Positions 9,300-19,347 of a stretch of 64,000 bases of DNA are shown one piece after another; positions within the stretch are counted from its first letter, which is position 1; each line of letters opens with the position of its first letter. The position numbers and the translations under genes were made by a program. Below the pieces are notes generated by a model that did not search any database, was not told where the DNA came from, and saw only the letters and a list, made by a program, of their open reading frames with translations. The stretch comes from Paralithodes platypus (lineage: Eukaryota > Arthropoda > Malacostraca > Decapoda > Lithodidae). The stretch lies in assembly GCA_032716605.1 (NCBI GenBank), contig JAVRFV010002311.1:2738492-2802491 (forward strand), written 5' to 3'.

Positions 9300-9430
9300 C
9301 AATATAAAGGCAAAATAACTAATCAAAATCACTATGTGGAGACAACGCTTACTAAAATAAAAAAATTGAAATAAAAGACACAATCCACCACATAGGGTGC
9401 ACATTACTACATGAGCAAGTTAATCTGTTT
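9300..9430 (+). repeat. Dispersed repeat, second copy of 3300-3500 body
   Basis: CACTATGTGGAGACAACGCTT and ATCCACCACATAGGGTGCAC match the block after the tRNA-like head at 3.2 kb. No coding capacity. Confidence 0.6.
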
Positions 9431-9609
9431 CCCAAGCAAACTAATCGCACACATAACAACACCTATCGTCACTTTCAAGGAATTAATCAGTTTGGGATTG
9501 CTAATCGGCAAGCCCTGTGTGAGTGCAAGGGTTAACTTACAAATAAACCTAAATAATTGATAATTGTGATAGTCACAGTATCTAATCAAATAAGTAGCTA
9601 ATATCAAGA

Positions 9610-9709
9610 ACATGAGATTAGAACCGTGCTTCGTGTGGAGCACTCAATCTTTAAATATTTGTGTGTATGTATGGGGGCGCTAATAAGTCATGTCTCAGCT
9701 GTCATCATG
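9610..9709 (+). mobile_element. 3' untranslated fragment of the PHD-finger LINE family
   Basis: GTGTGGAGCACTCAATCTTT and a TGTATG tail resemble the 3' ends at 5960-6004 and 14220-14275. The stretch 9683-9709 also matches 13331-13359, indicating that the LINE at 9710-13055 inserted into a copy of that sequence. Confidence 0.5.
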
Positions 9710-9791
9710 TTTTTTTTTTTTTTTTTTTTTTTTTTAAGAGACAATGAACGGAGGAAGGAAAAACACAGATAAAACAAAAAGGTCCATGTGC

Positions 9792-11543
9792 CTAAAGGCA
9801 TCCTCCATTCATAAAATGTTTGTAACAACTGGATTTAAACATTTGTTGATTGTAAGTTTGTGGAAAGCAATTCGAGGGAAGTGAATTCCAAAGAGTAGTA
9901 GCTCTGGGGATAAATGAATTCTGATAAGCAGAAGTTCTGCATTGTGGAGGAGAAAGTGTAAATTCATGGGCGCTCTCAGCTGCCCTAGTTCTACGGGGAA
10001 AGATGTGGAGAGGCGGCACAATTGAAGCAAGTTCCTCGGAACAATTGCTGTGAAAATATCTGTAGAATAATGCAAGGGATGCAACGTTTCTTCGTATGGC
10101 TAATGTAGGAAGGTCCTGTGTGATTGCAGGGTTATTGATTAATCTAATAGCTTTATTTTGAATTTTGTCCAACTGCCTCAATGCAACCACTCCACTTCCA
10201 CCCCACAGAGGTGAACAGTAATCCATCTGAGAGCGCACATGACTTTTATATATTACGGCCAACTGCTCGTCAGTGAAGAATTCTCGAACTCTGTACAGGA
10301 GTCCCAGTTTTTTAGAGGCATTCTTAGCAATGCTTCTAACATAATGTGTCCAGCTCAAGTTAGTTAATGTTACACCGAGAATGTCAATACTAGGGGAAGT
10401 GGGAATATTTACATCATTAAAAAATATATGGGAGTCAGTGAGATTCTGTCGGTTAGAAAATTGAATGTACTTGGTTTTCTGTGCATTAAAGGAAACTAGA
10501 TTCTCTTGTCCCCATTCACTAATTCTAGAAAGGTCCCGGTTCAGAGAAATTGCAGTGTTTATTTTTGAATTTATAAGATCGGGTTGGGTGAAAGAATTGG
10601 TAAATGTGAAGGAACTGTGGAGTGTTGAGTCATCTGCGTAGGAATGTATTGGATTATGAGTGGTAGATATGAGATCATTGATATGAATGAGGAACAGAGT
10701 TGGGGCCAAAACTGATCCCTGGGGAACACCAGCATTTATTGAGTGAAATTGAGAATAAAGGCCATCTACCATTACACGTATTTTTCTGTTATGAAGATAA
10801 GAAGAAATTAGTGGAACTAATGATGCAAGGCCGTAGTGTGACATCTTCGACAATAAGGATTGATGCCAGACTCTATCAAATGCCTTTGATATATCCAGTG
10901 CTATTGTATGTGTTTCACCATGTTGGTCTGTAGCTTGGTTGATTTGATGCGTAAGAAGGCAAAGAATGTCTGCAGTTGATCGACATCGTCTAAAACCATA
11001 TTGCCTATCACTGATTAATTTATTATTCTCCAGATGCTTAATTATGTGATTATTTAATATAATTTCAAAAACTTTGCCAAGAGTGGAAGTTATAGCTATT
11101 GGTCTGTAGTTTGATGGATCTGAAGAGGCACCTTTTTTAGGAACTGGATGGATGTTTGCTTCTTTCCAGGGTACTGGGAAGCATGAGGTATGAGTACACA
11201 GACGGAAAAATTTTGCCAATACAGGAGCGAGCACCAAGGAGCAATTCTTAAGTACTATTGGAGGAATTTCATCTGGACCAGGAGCCTTATCTACTGAGAG
11301 ATTCTGCAAAATAGTTTTGACATGTCTGGTGTGGATCTTAAGTGAGGGAATTTCAGGTGAATTAAAATTAAGTACAGGGACATCTTGATTTATGTCATCT
11401 AAGGTTGAGTTGGTGGAGAAAATATCTGCAAGAAGGTTAGCTTTACCTCGTGGGTCACTTACAAGATTGCCAGTCGGAGATTTTAATGGTGGAATGGATG
11501 AAGCAGTAGTGAAGTTGGATTTGAATGAGTTAAGAGTAGACCA
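9792..11543 (-). CDS. LINE reverse transcriptase
   Basis: The frame runs open from the frameshift at 11543 to a stop at 9792 (584 codons counting the stop). Reverse transcriptase motifs appear in order: KAPGPDEIP, NYRPIA, YGFR, LDISKAFDRVWH, AGVPQGSVLAPTLFLIHIND and the catalytic SYADDSTLH. The thumb and C-terminal region follow, with DYCSPLWGG and TTLWNSLP. It would copy its RNA at a nicked chromosomal site (target-primed reverse transcription, known for the class). It continues the endonuclease frame, so the original protein was one polyprotein of about 1000 residues. The last residues precede a short untranslated region and the poly(A) tail. Clade assignment within jockey/CR1/I relatives is not certain. 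Confidence 0.9.
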   Translation of the reverse strand, partial: WSTLNSFKSNFTTASSIPPLKSPTGNLVSDPRGKANLLADIFSTNSTLDDINQDVPVLNFNSPEIPSLKIHTRHVKTILQNLSVDKAPGPDEIPPIVLKNCSLVLAPVLAKFFRLCTHTSCFPVPWKEANIHPVPKKGASSDPSNYRPIAITSTLGKVFEIILNNHIIKHLENNKLISDRQYGFRRCRSTADILCLLTHQINQATDQHGETHTIALDISKAFDRVWHQSLLSKMSHYGLASLVPLISSYLHNRKIRVMVDGLYSQFHSINAGVPQGSVLAPTLFLIHINDLISTTHNPIHSYADDSTLHSSFTFTNSFTQPDLINSKINTAISLNRDLSRISEWGQENLVSFNAQKTKYIQFSNRQNLTDSHIFFNDVNIPTSPSIDILGVTLTNLSWTHYVRSIAKNASKKLGLLYRVREFFTDEQLAVIYKSHVRSQMDYCSPLWGGSGVVALRQLDKIQNKAIRLINNPAITQDLPTLAIRRNVASLALFYRYFHSNCSEELASIVPPLHIFPRRTRAAESAHEFTLSPPQCRTSAYQNSFIPRATTLWNSLPSNCFPQTYNQQMFKSSCYKHFMNGGCL

Positions 11544-12784
11544 AAATATTTGTTATCATTTGGATTATTTAGAAGTTTATTTGCCTGCTTATGGAGAAAG
11601 TTTGATTTAGTTAGGTTTAATACAGTTTTGGCATGATTTCTGATGTTTCTAAAGTAATTAAAGGCTTCATGTGTTTTTGATCTTGTGTATGCATTGTAGG
11701 CTATTGCTTTTTGTTCAGTTACTCTAGCACAATTATGGTCAAACCATTTAGGTGAATTAGATCTTTTACTGTACTTTTGATGAGGAATAAAAGTTTCCAT
11801 TCCAATTTTTACAAAATCTTGTATGTGGCTCAAGGTGGAGTGTGCATCATTAGAAAAGAAAGAGGTCCAGGGAATATCAATAAAGAAACCTTGAAGACCC
11901 TCCCAGTCTGCCCTATCGTAATGCCATTTAGTCACCAAAACAGGTTCAGAGTGGGAAGGTGTGGTAGGTGATAGACAGGTGGCCTGTATCAGACAGTGAT
12001 CAGAAGATCCAAGTGGGGACCTCACTGTAACATCATAATTTTCTGAATTGGTTGTTAAAAATAAGTCCAGTAGGTGGGAATTATGATTAGGATTATCTGG
12101 TACACGGGTGGGTTGGTTGACTAGTTGAATGAGATTAAATGAGTCTGCAAATAGCTCACATTCAAGACCAGCATCATCAGTCCTGGCTGAATGAGTGAGC
12201 CATTCAACATTATGGACATTAAAATCACCCAACACAGTGATTTCAGAAGAAGCATTTAAGTTGAGGACACTGAGTTGTGAGGACAGAGAATCAAAAAGAC
12301 TTTGCTCTGGAGGAGTATTTGGGGAACGGTAGATGCAACATATGTATTTAAATTTACCAGCAGAAATTAATTTGTATATAGAATAATCAAAATAGGGACA
12401 ATTGAAACTAGTAACCTCCTCCAGGGCAATTTCGGATTTTGCGAAGCAACATACACCACCTTTAGGTCTGAAATTTTGGAGCAGTTGATAACCTGGAAAA
12501 TTAAATCTAGATGTGTCAGATGTGGATGTTACTTGAGTCTCTGTCAAAAAAAGGAGAGTAGGGGATTCTGCTTGAAGAAATTGGTGTACAGAATTGATGT
12601 TAGAGTGAAGTCCCCTTATATTACTAAAGAAATAGCTGTACTGACAAGCAGCTTTGGGACGTTGCAATGCTCTTGACACAGTCGCATGATGACGACCGGG
12701 AGGGCCCTGTGTCAATAACCCAACCCTGCCGGGGGTGGATATCCGAGGGACCACCAGGTTTGCTCTTAACAATTGTACTGCCAT
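11483..12784 (-). CDS. LINE APE-type endonuclease, N-terminal half of the ORF
   Basis: The frame opens at 12784. The endonuclease domain begins at about residue 50 with FFSNIRGLHSN, followed by LFLTETQV, IYRSPNT, VLGDFNVHNVEW (catalytic GDFN) and LGSSDHCLI (catalytic SDH), the expected order for an exonuclease III-like fold. It nicks target DNA to prime reverse transcription. Homology stops at NKYF near 11547; the ~20 residues after this are out of frame, because one base appears to be missing in the A4/T4 run at 11543-11546. After that point the protein continues in the reverse transcriptase frame. No separate gag-like ORF1 was seen. Confidence 0.88.
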   Translation of the reverse strand: MAVQLLRANLVVPRISTPGRVGLLTQGPPGRHHATVSRALQRPKAACQYSYFFSNIRGLHSNINSVHQFLQAESPTLLFLTETQVTSTSDTSRFNFPGYQLLQNFRPKGGVCCFAKSEIALEEVTSFNCPYFDYSIYKLISAGKFKYICCIYRSPNTPPEQSLFDSLSSQLSVLNLNASSEITVLGDFNVHNVEWLTHSARTDDAGLECELFADSFNLIQLVNQPTRVPDNPNHNSHLLDLFLTTNSENYDVTVRSPLGSSDHCLIQATCLSPTTPSHSEPVLVTKWHYDRADWEGLQGFFIDIPWTSFFSNDAHSTLSHIQDFVKIGMETFIPHQKYSKRSNSPKWFDHNCARVTEQKAIAYNAYTRSKTHEAFNYFRNIRNHAKTVLNLTKSNFLHKQANKLLNNPNDNKYFGLLLTHSNPTSLLLHPFHH

Positions 12785-13184
12785 ATTTAAGGTAAGTGTA
12801 TGGTGTTACATGTATGGTATGTAGTGGGAAGAGTAGTATTTTATGGATAGAGGATAGCGATGTAGGGCAATGTCGTGAAGTTGGATGTGTATGTTATATA
12901 AAGAGGGTTTTCCTGATACCCCTGATGTGTGAGGCAGAAAGATATGTATCCAGCTACCAAGGCCTGGGAGAGAAAATGGAATTCAGGCTATTCCCTGAGT
13001 CTCCCGAAACCTTGGCGGTAGTACTTCCCTGGGCGGGGCTGCCTACCCCTACTACCTACGCTCTGTGCTGTATTAATGTCCGCCAGATGTTGAATAGGGT
13101 GGGTAAGTGTAGGAATATGTTTGTATATCTCACTAGAATATGGCTATATTGTATGGTATAATTCTCCTACTTGACGAGACTGAG

Positions 13185-14270
13185 AAATGGGCGAGGGAAC
13201 GCAAAAGTGGTCCCGGACCCTGAGAATAGGAACTTTAAATGTTGTTTCTGTTCAGGCTCTGTCTTGCGTCGGCAATGGGGTATGTGCCTGAGTATATACT
13301 GTACGGTACATACATACAAGTACAGTAGCATTAATAAGTCATGTCTCAGCTGTCATTACGTTTGGCTCGCTCTGTGTTGTATTAATGTCTGTAATGTCTG
13401 TCGAGGCAATGTGGAAAAGAGCGGTGCATACCCATGTGCAGTGTGTGGAAAGGGAGTGGGCGCTAACTCAATTCAATGTAGAATCTGTCGATGTTGGGTA
13501 CACCATGGGAGTAAGGACTGTAGTAGAATAAAGGGGCCCCTGCCGAAGGATAAGTCAGAAATAGAGAAATTTGAGTGCGTAGTGTGCAAAGGCGAGCTTG
13601 TGTTAGGTGATGATCCTGTGGCTGTGAATTTTGGAAATGAGTCTTTGGAGCTGGTGAACAAGTTTTGTTACCTAGGAGATACCATCTCTGCCGGTGGTGG
13701 GGCCGAGGCTGCCACTGTTGCTAGAATTAGGTGTGGCTGGAGGAAGTTCAGAGAATTGATGCCAATCCTGACCATGAAAAGAATGCCTCTCCCCCTGAAG
13801 GGAAAGGTGTATGCTTCATGTGTTAGAAGTGCAATGACGTATGCCTCAGAAACAGGGGCCGTTAAAGTAGAGGATGTCAACAGAATGGAGCGTAATGAGA
13901 TGAGAATGGTGAGATGGATGTGTGGGGCCAGGCTACAGGATAGAATAACAAATGAGGAGACGTTTAGGTATAAAGCGTATTAGCGAGGTGATGCGTATAA
14001 GTAGACTGGGATGGTATGGACATGTGGAGAGAATGGATGAACAAAATTGGGTGAAAAAATGCAGATCTGTGATTGTGGAGGGAGCTGCACCAAGGGGTGG
14101 ACCGAGGAAGACCTGGGATCGGACTATACGTGCCGATCTCAAATCCAAGAACTTGGCAAGTGAAGCAGCCCTTAACAGGGTTGCCTGGAATGCCGCCATT
14201 AGGACAAGAGACTGAAACTGCACTTATGTGTGGAACACTCAGTCTTAAAATTTGATGTACTGTATGTTAT
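13185..14270 (+). mobile_element. PHD-finger LINE, copy B, internally deleted
   Basis: At about 13200-13280 one frame reads RTLRIGTLNV, the usual start of the APE endonuclease domain in this kind of LINE. The reverse transcriptase core is missing. From 13403 to the tail the sequence is a close copy of 5129-5985. The 3' end has a short TGTATG-type tail. Confidence 0.7.
13403..14215 (+). pseudogene. PHD-like finger and C-terminal region of LINE ORF, frameshifted
   Basis: It contains the same C4-H-C3 finger as copy A (CAVCGKGVGANSIQC onward, closing at FECVVC) and the C-terminal LGWYGHVERM and GGPRKTW motifs. Relative to copy A, eight bases are missing at about 13953 (ACAAAT joins directly to GAGGAGACG), which shifts the frame. 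The remaining C-terminal reading frame is 13952-14215. The YADD motif is absent, so this copy is dead. Confidence 0.8.
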
Positions 14271-14275
14271 GTATG

Positions 14276-14459
14276 TAGATGTTCAAAAGGGTGGGTAAGA
14301 AAGAGAGTGTGAGAGAAAGAGGGAGTTATTAGAGTTGAAAGAGTGATAGCGAGTCAAAATATCTGGACACTCGGAGTTTAAAGCAGTTTAAGTCATAGGA
14401 TGAGGGAAAGATACCGGTAGAAGTAAAGGAACCACAATGCCCCCATAATGAACATATTA

Positions 14460-14462
<3 letters not shown>
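14276..14462. other. No gene seen
   Basis: Purine-rich spacer between two LINE fragments with scattered GA runs. No domain or repeat boundary could be supported. Confidence 0.3.

Positions 14463-14507
<45 letters not shown>
14463..14507. repeat. (GA)n microsatellite at a LINE 3' end
   Basis: About 22 GA units directly abut GTACAAAGGAGTACAAAGG, the end of the minus-strand LINE at 14508. The same LINE end is next to GA repeats at 15608-15633, so the microsatellite may have grown from the LINE tail. Confidence 0.85.
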
Positions 14508-14511
<4 letters not shown>

Positions 14512-15608
14512 AAGGAGTACAAAGGAAATCAAGCAACAACAGATCTAGTGACCCTTCTAGGCTGCTTGTCCTCCAAAACACTGAGGATCAAGTGTCCAAA
14601 CAGTGTTTTAGAGTGGGTAAGGGAACATTGGAAAGGGAACTACTGCCCTGGAACTAATGTCCGTGGCAGGACTAGGAAGTTAGTAGGGGACATATGGGTT
14701 AGTAACTGAGGGGAGGATAAAATAAAGTTATTCATTTACAAACGCAGTCAGTCGCGGGTTTGATGCGAGACATTTGTCTAGGCGGAGTTTAAATGAATCA
14801 ACGGTGCTGCAGTCTATAACGTCTCGGGTAAGCCCATTCCACAAGTTGACAACTCGATTGAAGAAGAAATTCTTAGATTCGTGTGAGTTAAAAGATTTAC
14901 CAATAATTTTGCAACCGTTTCCCCGCGTGTAATTAGATTGGTCGATAGTGAAGTACTTACTACAGTTCATATTGTCGATGCCTTTGATGATTTTGAACAC
15001 TTGAATTAAGTCACCTCTTAATCTGCGCTGGGTTAAAGGAAATAGATTTAATTCTCTAAGACGTTCTTCGTATGGTTTGTTCTTTAGGCTAGGTATAATT
15101 TTGGTAACTCTACGTTGAACTCGTTCTAGCTTGTTTATGTCTTTTTGGTAATAAGGGCACCAGCATTGAACGCAGTATTCCAGAAGAGGACGGACTAAGG
15201 AATTGTAAAGGGTTAGGATAACGTCTTTGGATTTATGCTCAAATGACCTGCCTATAAAGCCAATTATTTTGTTTGCCTTCTTAACAACTTCTGAACATTG
15301 TTGACTCGGTTTTACTCGATATTGTTACTCCCAGATCGGTTTCTCTGTTTACATTCTTAAGCTGAGTGCCATTCATCGAATAGTTTGCTTTCTCATTTAG
15401 GTGTCCGATATGTAGTACCGTACTTTACATTTATCCGCATTGAAACTCATTTGCCAAATTTGGGCCCAATGTGACAATTTATCTAGATTGTGTTGCATAT
15501 CGTCAACTTGATCTTTTGAGAGTACGCTATTTGCAATTTTTGAATCGTCAGCAAATTTTGAGATTGTACAGGTGAGACCCTCATCTATGTCGTTGATGTA
15601 AATTAGAA
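14508..15608 (-). mobile_element. CR1/L2-group LINE fragment, 5' truncated
   Basis: This is the same family as 55368-57990. The minus strand encodes FLIYINDIDEG, SKFADDSK, the region around VQRRVTKIIPSLK and, at 14728-15000, the C terminus NRVVNLWNGLTRDVI. The 3' untranslated region with CTGCTTGTCCTCCAAAAC follows. Several frameshifts separate the frames. The TTAA at 15281-15284 is an unoccupied target: the other copy carries a MITE at exactly this place. Confidence 0.8.
14728..15608 (-). pseudogene. LINE reverse transcriptase C-terminal part, broken
   Basis: From the right: LIYINDIDEG, then FADDSK (palm motif; FADD variant), then LSHWAQIWQMSFNADKCK, a frame change near 15400, and further right-to-left the thumb region ending in WNGLTRDVIDCSTVDSFK. 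The protein begins in mid-domain because the copy is truncated at the FLIY motif. It cannot be functional. Confidence 0.75.
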
Positions 15609-15722
15609 AGAGAGAGAGAGAGGAAAGAGAGAGTACAAAGGAAATCAAGCAACAACAGGTCTAATGACCCTTCTAGGCTGCTTGTCCTCCAAAACACTGA
15701 GGATCAAGTGTCCAAACAGTGG
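15609..15722 (-). mobile_element. 3' end of a second LINE copy of the same family
   Basis: GTACAAAGGAAATCAAGCAAC through GATCAAGTGTCCAAACAGTG repeats 14509-14605. It abuts the truncated 5' end of the preceding LINE through a GA-rich link, so two LINE copies are joined tail to truncated head. Confidence 0.7.
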
Positions 15723-16129
15723 CCACAAACTATTTATGAACTACAAATGATTAGTATTACCGGTATTATCCTCCCAGCCTCCCTACAAGTACAGGTCGGA
15801 GTCCTACTATCCCGGAAAGCTTTTTATCAGTAAGTAGCGTTACGGTGTAGCATGCTGTCTTGCCATCTGTACACGTTAACTTCGGTAAGGTAAACCTTTA
15901 ATCTGGTACATTACCCCAAATGTGATGGGCTGGTCTATCAGAGTGAGAACTGAGCGATCTCTGCCATACCATAGCTTACTCTCCCTGACTGTTCCTTTTA
16001 CTTATATATTTTCTAGATATCAAGTGACGGCGTCTCTTCCGTGGATTGACCATCTACCAAGATTGGAAGCCAAAGCCTCACATTTTTCCTTTGCCCCTTA
16101 ACTTTCTCTTCATAATTACTGAGGGGCAC
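15723..16129. other. No gene seen
   Basis: No coding frame or repeat recognised in this roughly 400-base stretch. Confidence 0.3.
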
Positions 16130-16330
16130 AGGGCCCTGGGTGGGGCTTTGGTTTCCCGGGCGTTTCCGCACCCTCCTCAGCTCCCCGCCATGGAGTGGCT
16201 TCGGTCACCCAGGCTTTATTGTGGTCGGCAGGGAGGGTTCTGTGGGGGCGCTCGGTTATGGCCTTGGAATTGCTCGGGGACTTGGGGCTGTTCGGCCAGG
16301 CAGCTTGGGGAACAACAACAACATTACGGC
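16130..16330 (+). mobile_element. LINE 3' terminus, third copy
   Basis: One frame reads ELLGDLGLFGQAAWG and then an (AAC)n tail, matching the two copies at 8984-9199 at reduced identity. In this copy the stop codon TAG is TGG. Confidence 0.5.
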
Positions 16331-16539
16331 GTCAAATGGCGCCATTTATTTATTGAGTGGCACCTGAGTGGCAAGCAGTAGCTACGAGTTATTTATGTAA
16401 TTTTTGTTGGATTCATTGTTATGGAATTTTGGTAAATCTTCACCAACCAGATACGAGATATACAGTGTTGTTTAATACCGAGGACCGTCGCATTTTAGTA
16501 TTTTTAACATTAGCCTAACCACCTAACTTTAACCTAAAA

Positions 16540-16634
16540 ATAACTCTCTCGCGACCGGCCTAAAACCCAGCTCACGTTCCCTGTTTATGGGTGCGCGACG
16601 GTCTATACCCAGCTCACGTTCCCTGTTTATGGGT
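16540..16634 (-). repeat. 28S rRNA-derived fragment, duplicated
   Basis: On the minus strand ACCCATAAACAGGGAACGTG followed by AGCTGGGTATAGACCGTCG occurs at 16634-16593, and a second, diverged copy follows at 16592-16540, continuing GGTTTTAGGCCGGTCGCGAG. The conserved 28S rRNA reads ACCCACTAATAGGGAACGTG then AGCTGGGTTTAGACCGTCG near the 3' part of the molecule. Only 40-50 bases per copy remain, so this is not an rRNA gene. It may be part of a 28S-derived SINE or a captured fragment. Confidence 0.65.
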
Positions 16635-16971
16635 TCGCAAAGATTTGTAGGATAATAAATACTTCAATGTATCTAGCTCAAGTCAAATATACATTTCCGC
16701 GCATCATCAAACATACTAAAGTCGGAAAAACTAAATAAGATGGTCACCAATTTTCCCATGGATTTTTTTATTTTTCCCTGTTAGTTTTCATCAATATATA
16801 GTGTTTGGAAATAATTACACCCCTCGGCGAAACCGTTTTCCCCATTATACAACGATCTTAAGACACGCCACCCGATAGTGGGGAGGGCTGGCTATGAAGT
16901 ACAGGGAAAATGAGGGGTTAAATGCGTAAAACGGCGATTAAAACTTATTTTAGCAAAACTTGGCTCGGGTT

Positions 16972-17456
16972 TTAACCCTTCAAACTCGGATGGTACACGT
17001 GTGTACCATTATGTTTTGCCCCAAGGAACCCGGGTGGTACAACATTGTACCAGTGGTTGAAAGCCTGTGTGCTTGGTGTGCGAGGCGTCGGTCCGACGCA
17101 TGTAAACAACAGCCGCTGGACCGACACCCCGCATCTCCGGCCACAAGAAGGAGAGCGTCGCTTGTTCGTGTGTGCCTGTATGTTGTTGTTAAGTATCGAA
17201 AAGTATTGTAAAGTGGCTGTTGTTGCCGTAAGTTATCTCCACTGAAATCATCATCACAACTCAACCAGTTGACTTAGAGAGCTCTACTTAACGCCATTCT
17301 ACAGGTAAATAACACAGCTACGCTTGGGGATGCGCGGGAATGCGGGAAGCAGTCAGCATAACAATGATACGGTAGCCTAGCCTAGACGTTTTTCGGCCAA
17401 AACACCCGGGTTTCGGGCAATATTTATGTAATGCGTAGCCGGGGTTGGAGGGTTAA
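16972..17456 (+). mobile_element. TTAA-bounded MITE, family A, copy 1
   Basis: TTAA at 16972-16975 and 17453-17456 flank ends TTAACCCTTCAAACTCGG and, inverted, TTAACCCTCCAACCCCGG. The body, with GCGTCGGTCCGACGCATG (a near palindrome) and GTTGTTGTTAAGTATCG, recurs at 18503-19347, 48994-50261 and 54567-58205. No transposase. Confidence 0.8.
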
Positions 17457-17464
17457 GGTATTTC

Positions 17465-17830
17465 TAAGGCCTAAAACCCAATATTTCGAAAACCCGAGCC
17501 AAGTTTTGGCCAAAGCTGGCTCGGATTTTGAGAGTTTGTAGACAACAAAATTACAGTAACCTCATTTAGAAATTTGGCCCAGGTTTCCCGAAATTGCAAA
17601 GCCATAAAACCCGAATTTTGGAAAACCCGAGCAAACTTGGCTCGGAATTTGCGAATTTTAAGAGTAAACAAATTACAGTAACCTAATTTAGAATTTTGGC
17701 TCAGTTTCCCTAAATTGCACCCAAAAAGCATAATTTTGGAAAACCCGAGCCAACTTTTGGCAAACCTTGGATCGTATTTTGAGAATCGAAAAAGACTAAA
17801 CTAAATGTCGGAAATCGGCTCATGATTTCC
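17465..17830. repeat. Three tandem copies of a 115-135-bp unit
   Basis: Each unit carries AACCCGAGCCAA (or close variant), GGCTCGGATTTTGAG, AATTACAGTAACCT and a TTTCCC...AAATTGCA phrase. Units start near 17465, 17600 and 17718. The family A MITE inserted in the left edge of this array. Confidence 0.7.
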
Positions 17831-18067
17831 CTAATTGCAAAGCCATATAGGCCTAACCAGATTTATCGAAAACGTAGCACTTATTTAAATCATATATATC
17901 CAGTAACATAGACCTAGTACATTGGATACAAGCCTAGTCCACACCTAACGCCTACAATGTGTCCGTAGTACCTAGTAGGCCTACGTGGGATACAACATGG
18001 CGGTTGGGCCGGCGCCCATTTAGTAGCCTACCGGTATTCGGCCGTATCTGTAAATACGAATGCGAGT

Positions 18068-18173
18068 CACTTCGAGCGAATTCCTGATCGAGCGGATGCA
18101 CAATCTAACCTTATTCACCTAACTTCACCTAACCTAAATGCGCCTCCGCTCGAATATGAATTCGCTCGAAGTG
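18068..18173. mobile_element. Short inverted-repeat MITE
   Basis: CACTTCGAGCGAATTC at the left is repeated inverted at the right, with ATCGAGCGG against TTCGAGCGG continuing the arms to about 28 bases. The centre contains short CCTAA repeats. No target duplication was resolved. Confidence 0.6.
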
Positions 18174-18502
18174 TCCAGTACCGTAAATACTACCGCAACT
18201 ACGAATCTTGTTTCTGAGACCTAGTATATTAACCTAACCAAACGACAGAGAAACGACAGAGATGGGCAGGTGGAGTGGACTAAAAAGCTGGTGGACAGAT
18301 CTCGGGAGACAGGTGAAAATGGCGTGTGTACGAATCGGTGCCGTCTATAGGAAGGTATTGACAACCAAATTCCATTTTAGTACCATATATTTTTATTAGG
18401 TTTTGCCGAGGCTTAAAACACATTTTCATATTATGTTTAGAGCATATAAAATCCATATTTGTTTTCAAATAGGCCTATTGCAAAATAAGGAAATTTTTTA
18501 TT

Positions 18503-19347
18503 TTAACCCTCCAGCCCCGGCTATGTATTTATATATATTCCTCGAAACCCGGGTGTTTTGGCCGAAAAACGTCTAGGCTAGGCTATATTTGTTAATCAGA
18601 CTGCTTCCCGCATTCCCGCGCATCCCCAAGCGTAGCTGTGTTATTTACCTGTAGAATGGCATTAAGTAGAGCTCTCTAAGTCAACTGGTTGAGCTGTGAT
18701 GATGATTTCGGTAGCATTCAAGGAGACTACTGCAGGACTCTTCTTCTTCTTCTTCTTACCTCTGACCGGGTATAGACTATCCTAGTGTTTACTAGCCTAT
18801 ACCACTTTGAAAGGACATTAGCCTAACCTAACAACCTTACCTAACCTATCCTAGTAAATTATAGGTGGGGGCTGCTGCCCCCACACCCCCACTTTGACTT
18901 AGATTTTTGGAGTATTTGTCTGTGAAGTGGGTATTTTTCAATTTGTTGATAACGAAAATCCTCCATGCGGACTATATGGAGAAAAATATGGCGAACCTAT
19001 TGGTGCTAATTTTCCCTAATAAATTGTTTCTCATAACGTCGCACTAGTGTCCTTGAATATTATCATGATTTCATTGGAGATAACTTTATGGCCAAAACAG
19101 CCACTTTACACTACTTTTCGATACTTAACAACAACATACACGCACACACGAACAAGCGACGCTCTCCTTCTTGTGGCCGGATATGCGGGGCGTCGGTCCA
19201 GCCGGCTGTTGTTTACATGCGTCGGACCGACGCCTCGCACACGAAGCTCACAGGCTTTCAACCCACTGGGCGTTCAAGAGCCCTTCCGGGTACCTGTTAT
19301 ATGCTTTTTATGGGCGTTCAAGAGCCCTTCCGTGGTGAGAGGGTTAA
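18503..19347 (-). mobile_element. TTAA-bounded MITE, family A, copy 2 (interrupted)
   Basis: TTAA at 18503-18506 and 19344-19347. It is inverted relative to copy 1 and is interrupted by the 355-bp element at 18710-19064. The extra right part contains the 20-base phrase GGGCGTTCAAGAGCCCTTCC twice. Confidence 0.75.
18710..19064. mobile_element. hAT-like MITE with 8-bp target duplication
   Basis: ATGATTTC is present on both sides (18702-18709 and 19065-19072). The ends are inverted repeats: GGTAGCATTCAAGGAGACTA and, inverted, GATAATATTCAAGGACACTA. The uninterrupted sequence is visible in the other family A copies. An 8-bp duplication is usual for hAT elements, but the class is inferred from that alone. 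Confidence 0.7.

Larger units (their letters stand above)
9710..13055 (-). mobile_element. Nearly complete APE-type LINE (jockey/CR1-like)
   Basis: A 26-base poly(T) at 9710-9735 is the poly(A) tail of a minus-strand LINE. Upstream in its sense are a reverse transcriptase, an APE endonuclease and a leader to about 13055. The 5' limit is inferred because the flanking sequence at 9683-9709 and at about 13056-13090 together resemble the uninterrupted stretch 13331-13400. The single visible lesion in the coding part is one frameshift near 11543-11546. A clean target duplication could not be identified. Confidence 0.8.
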
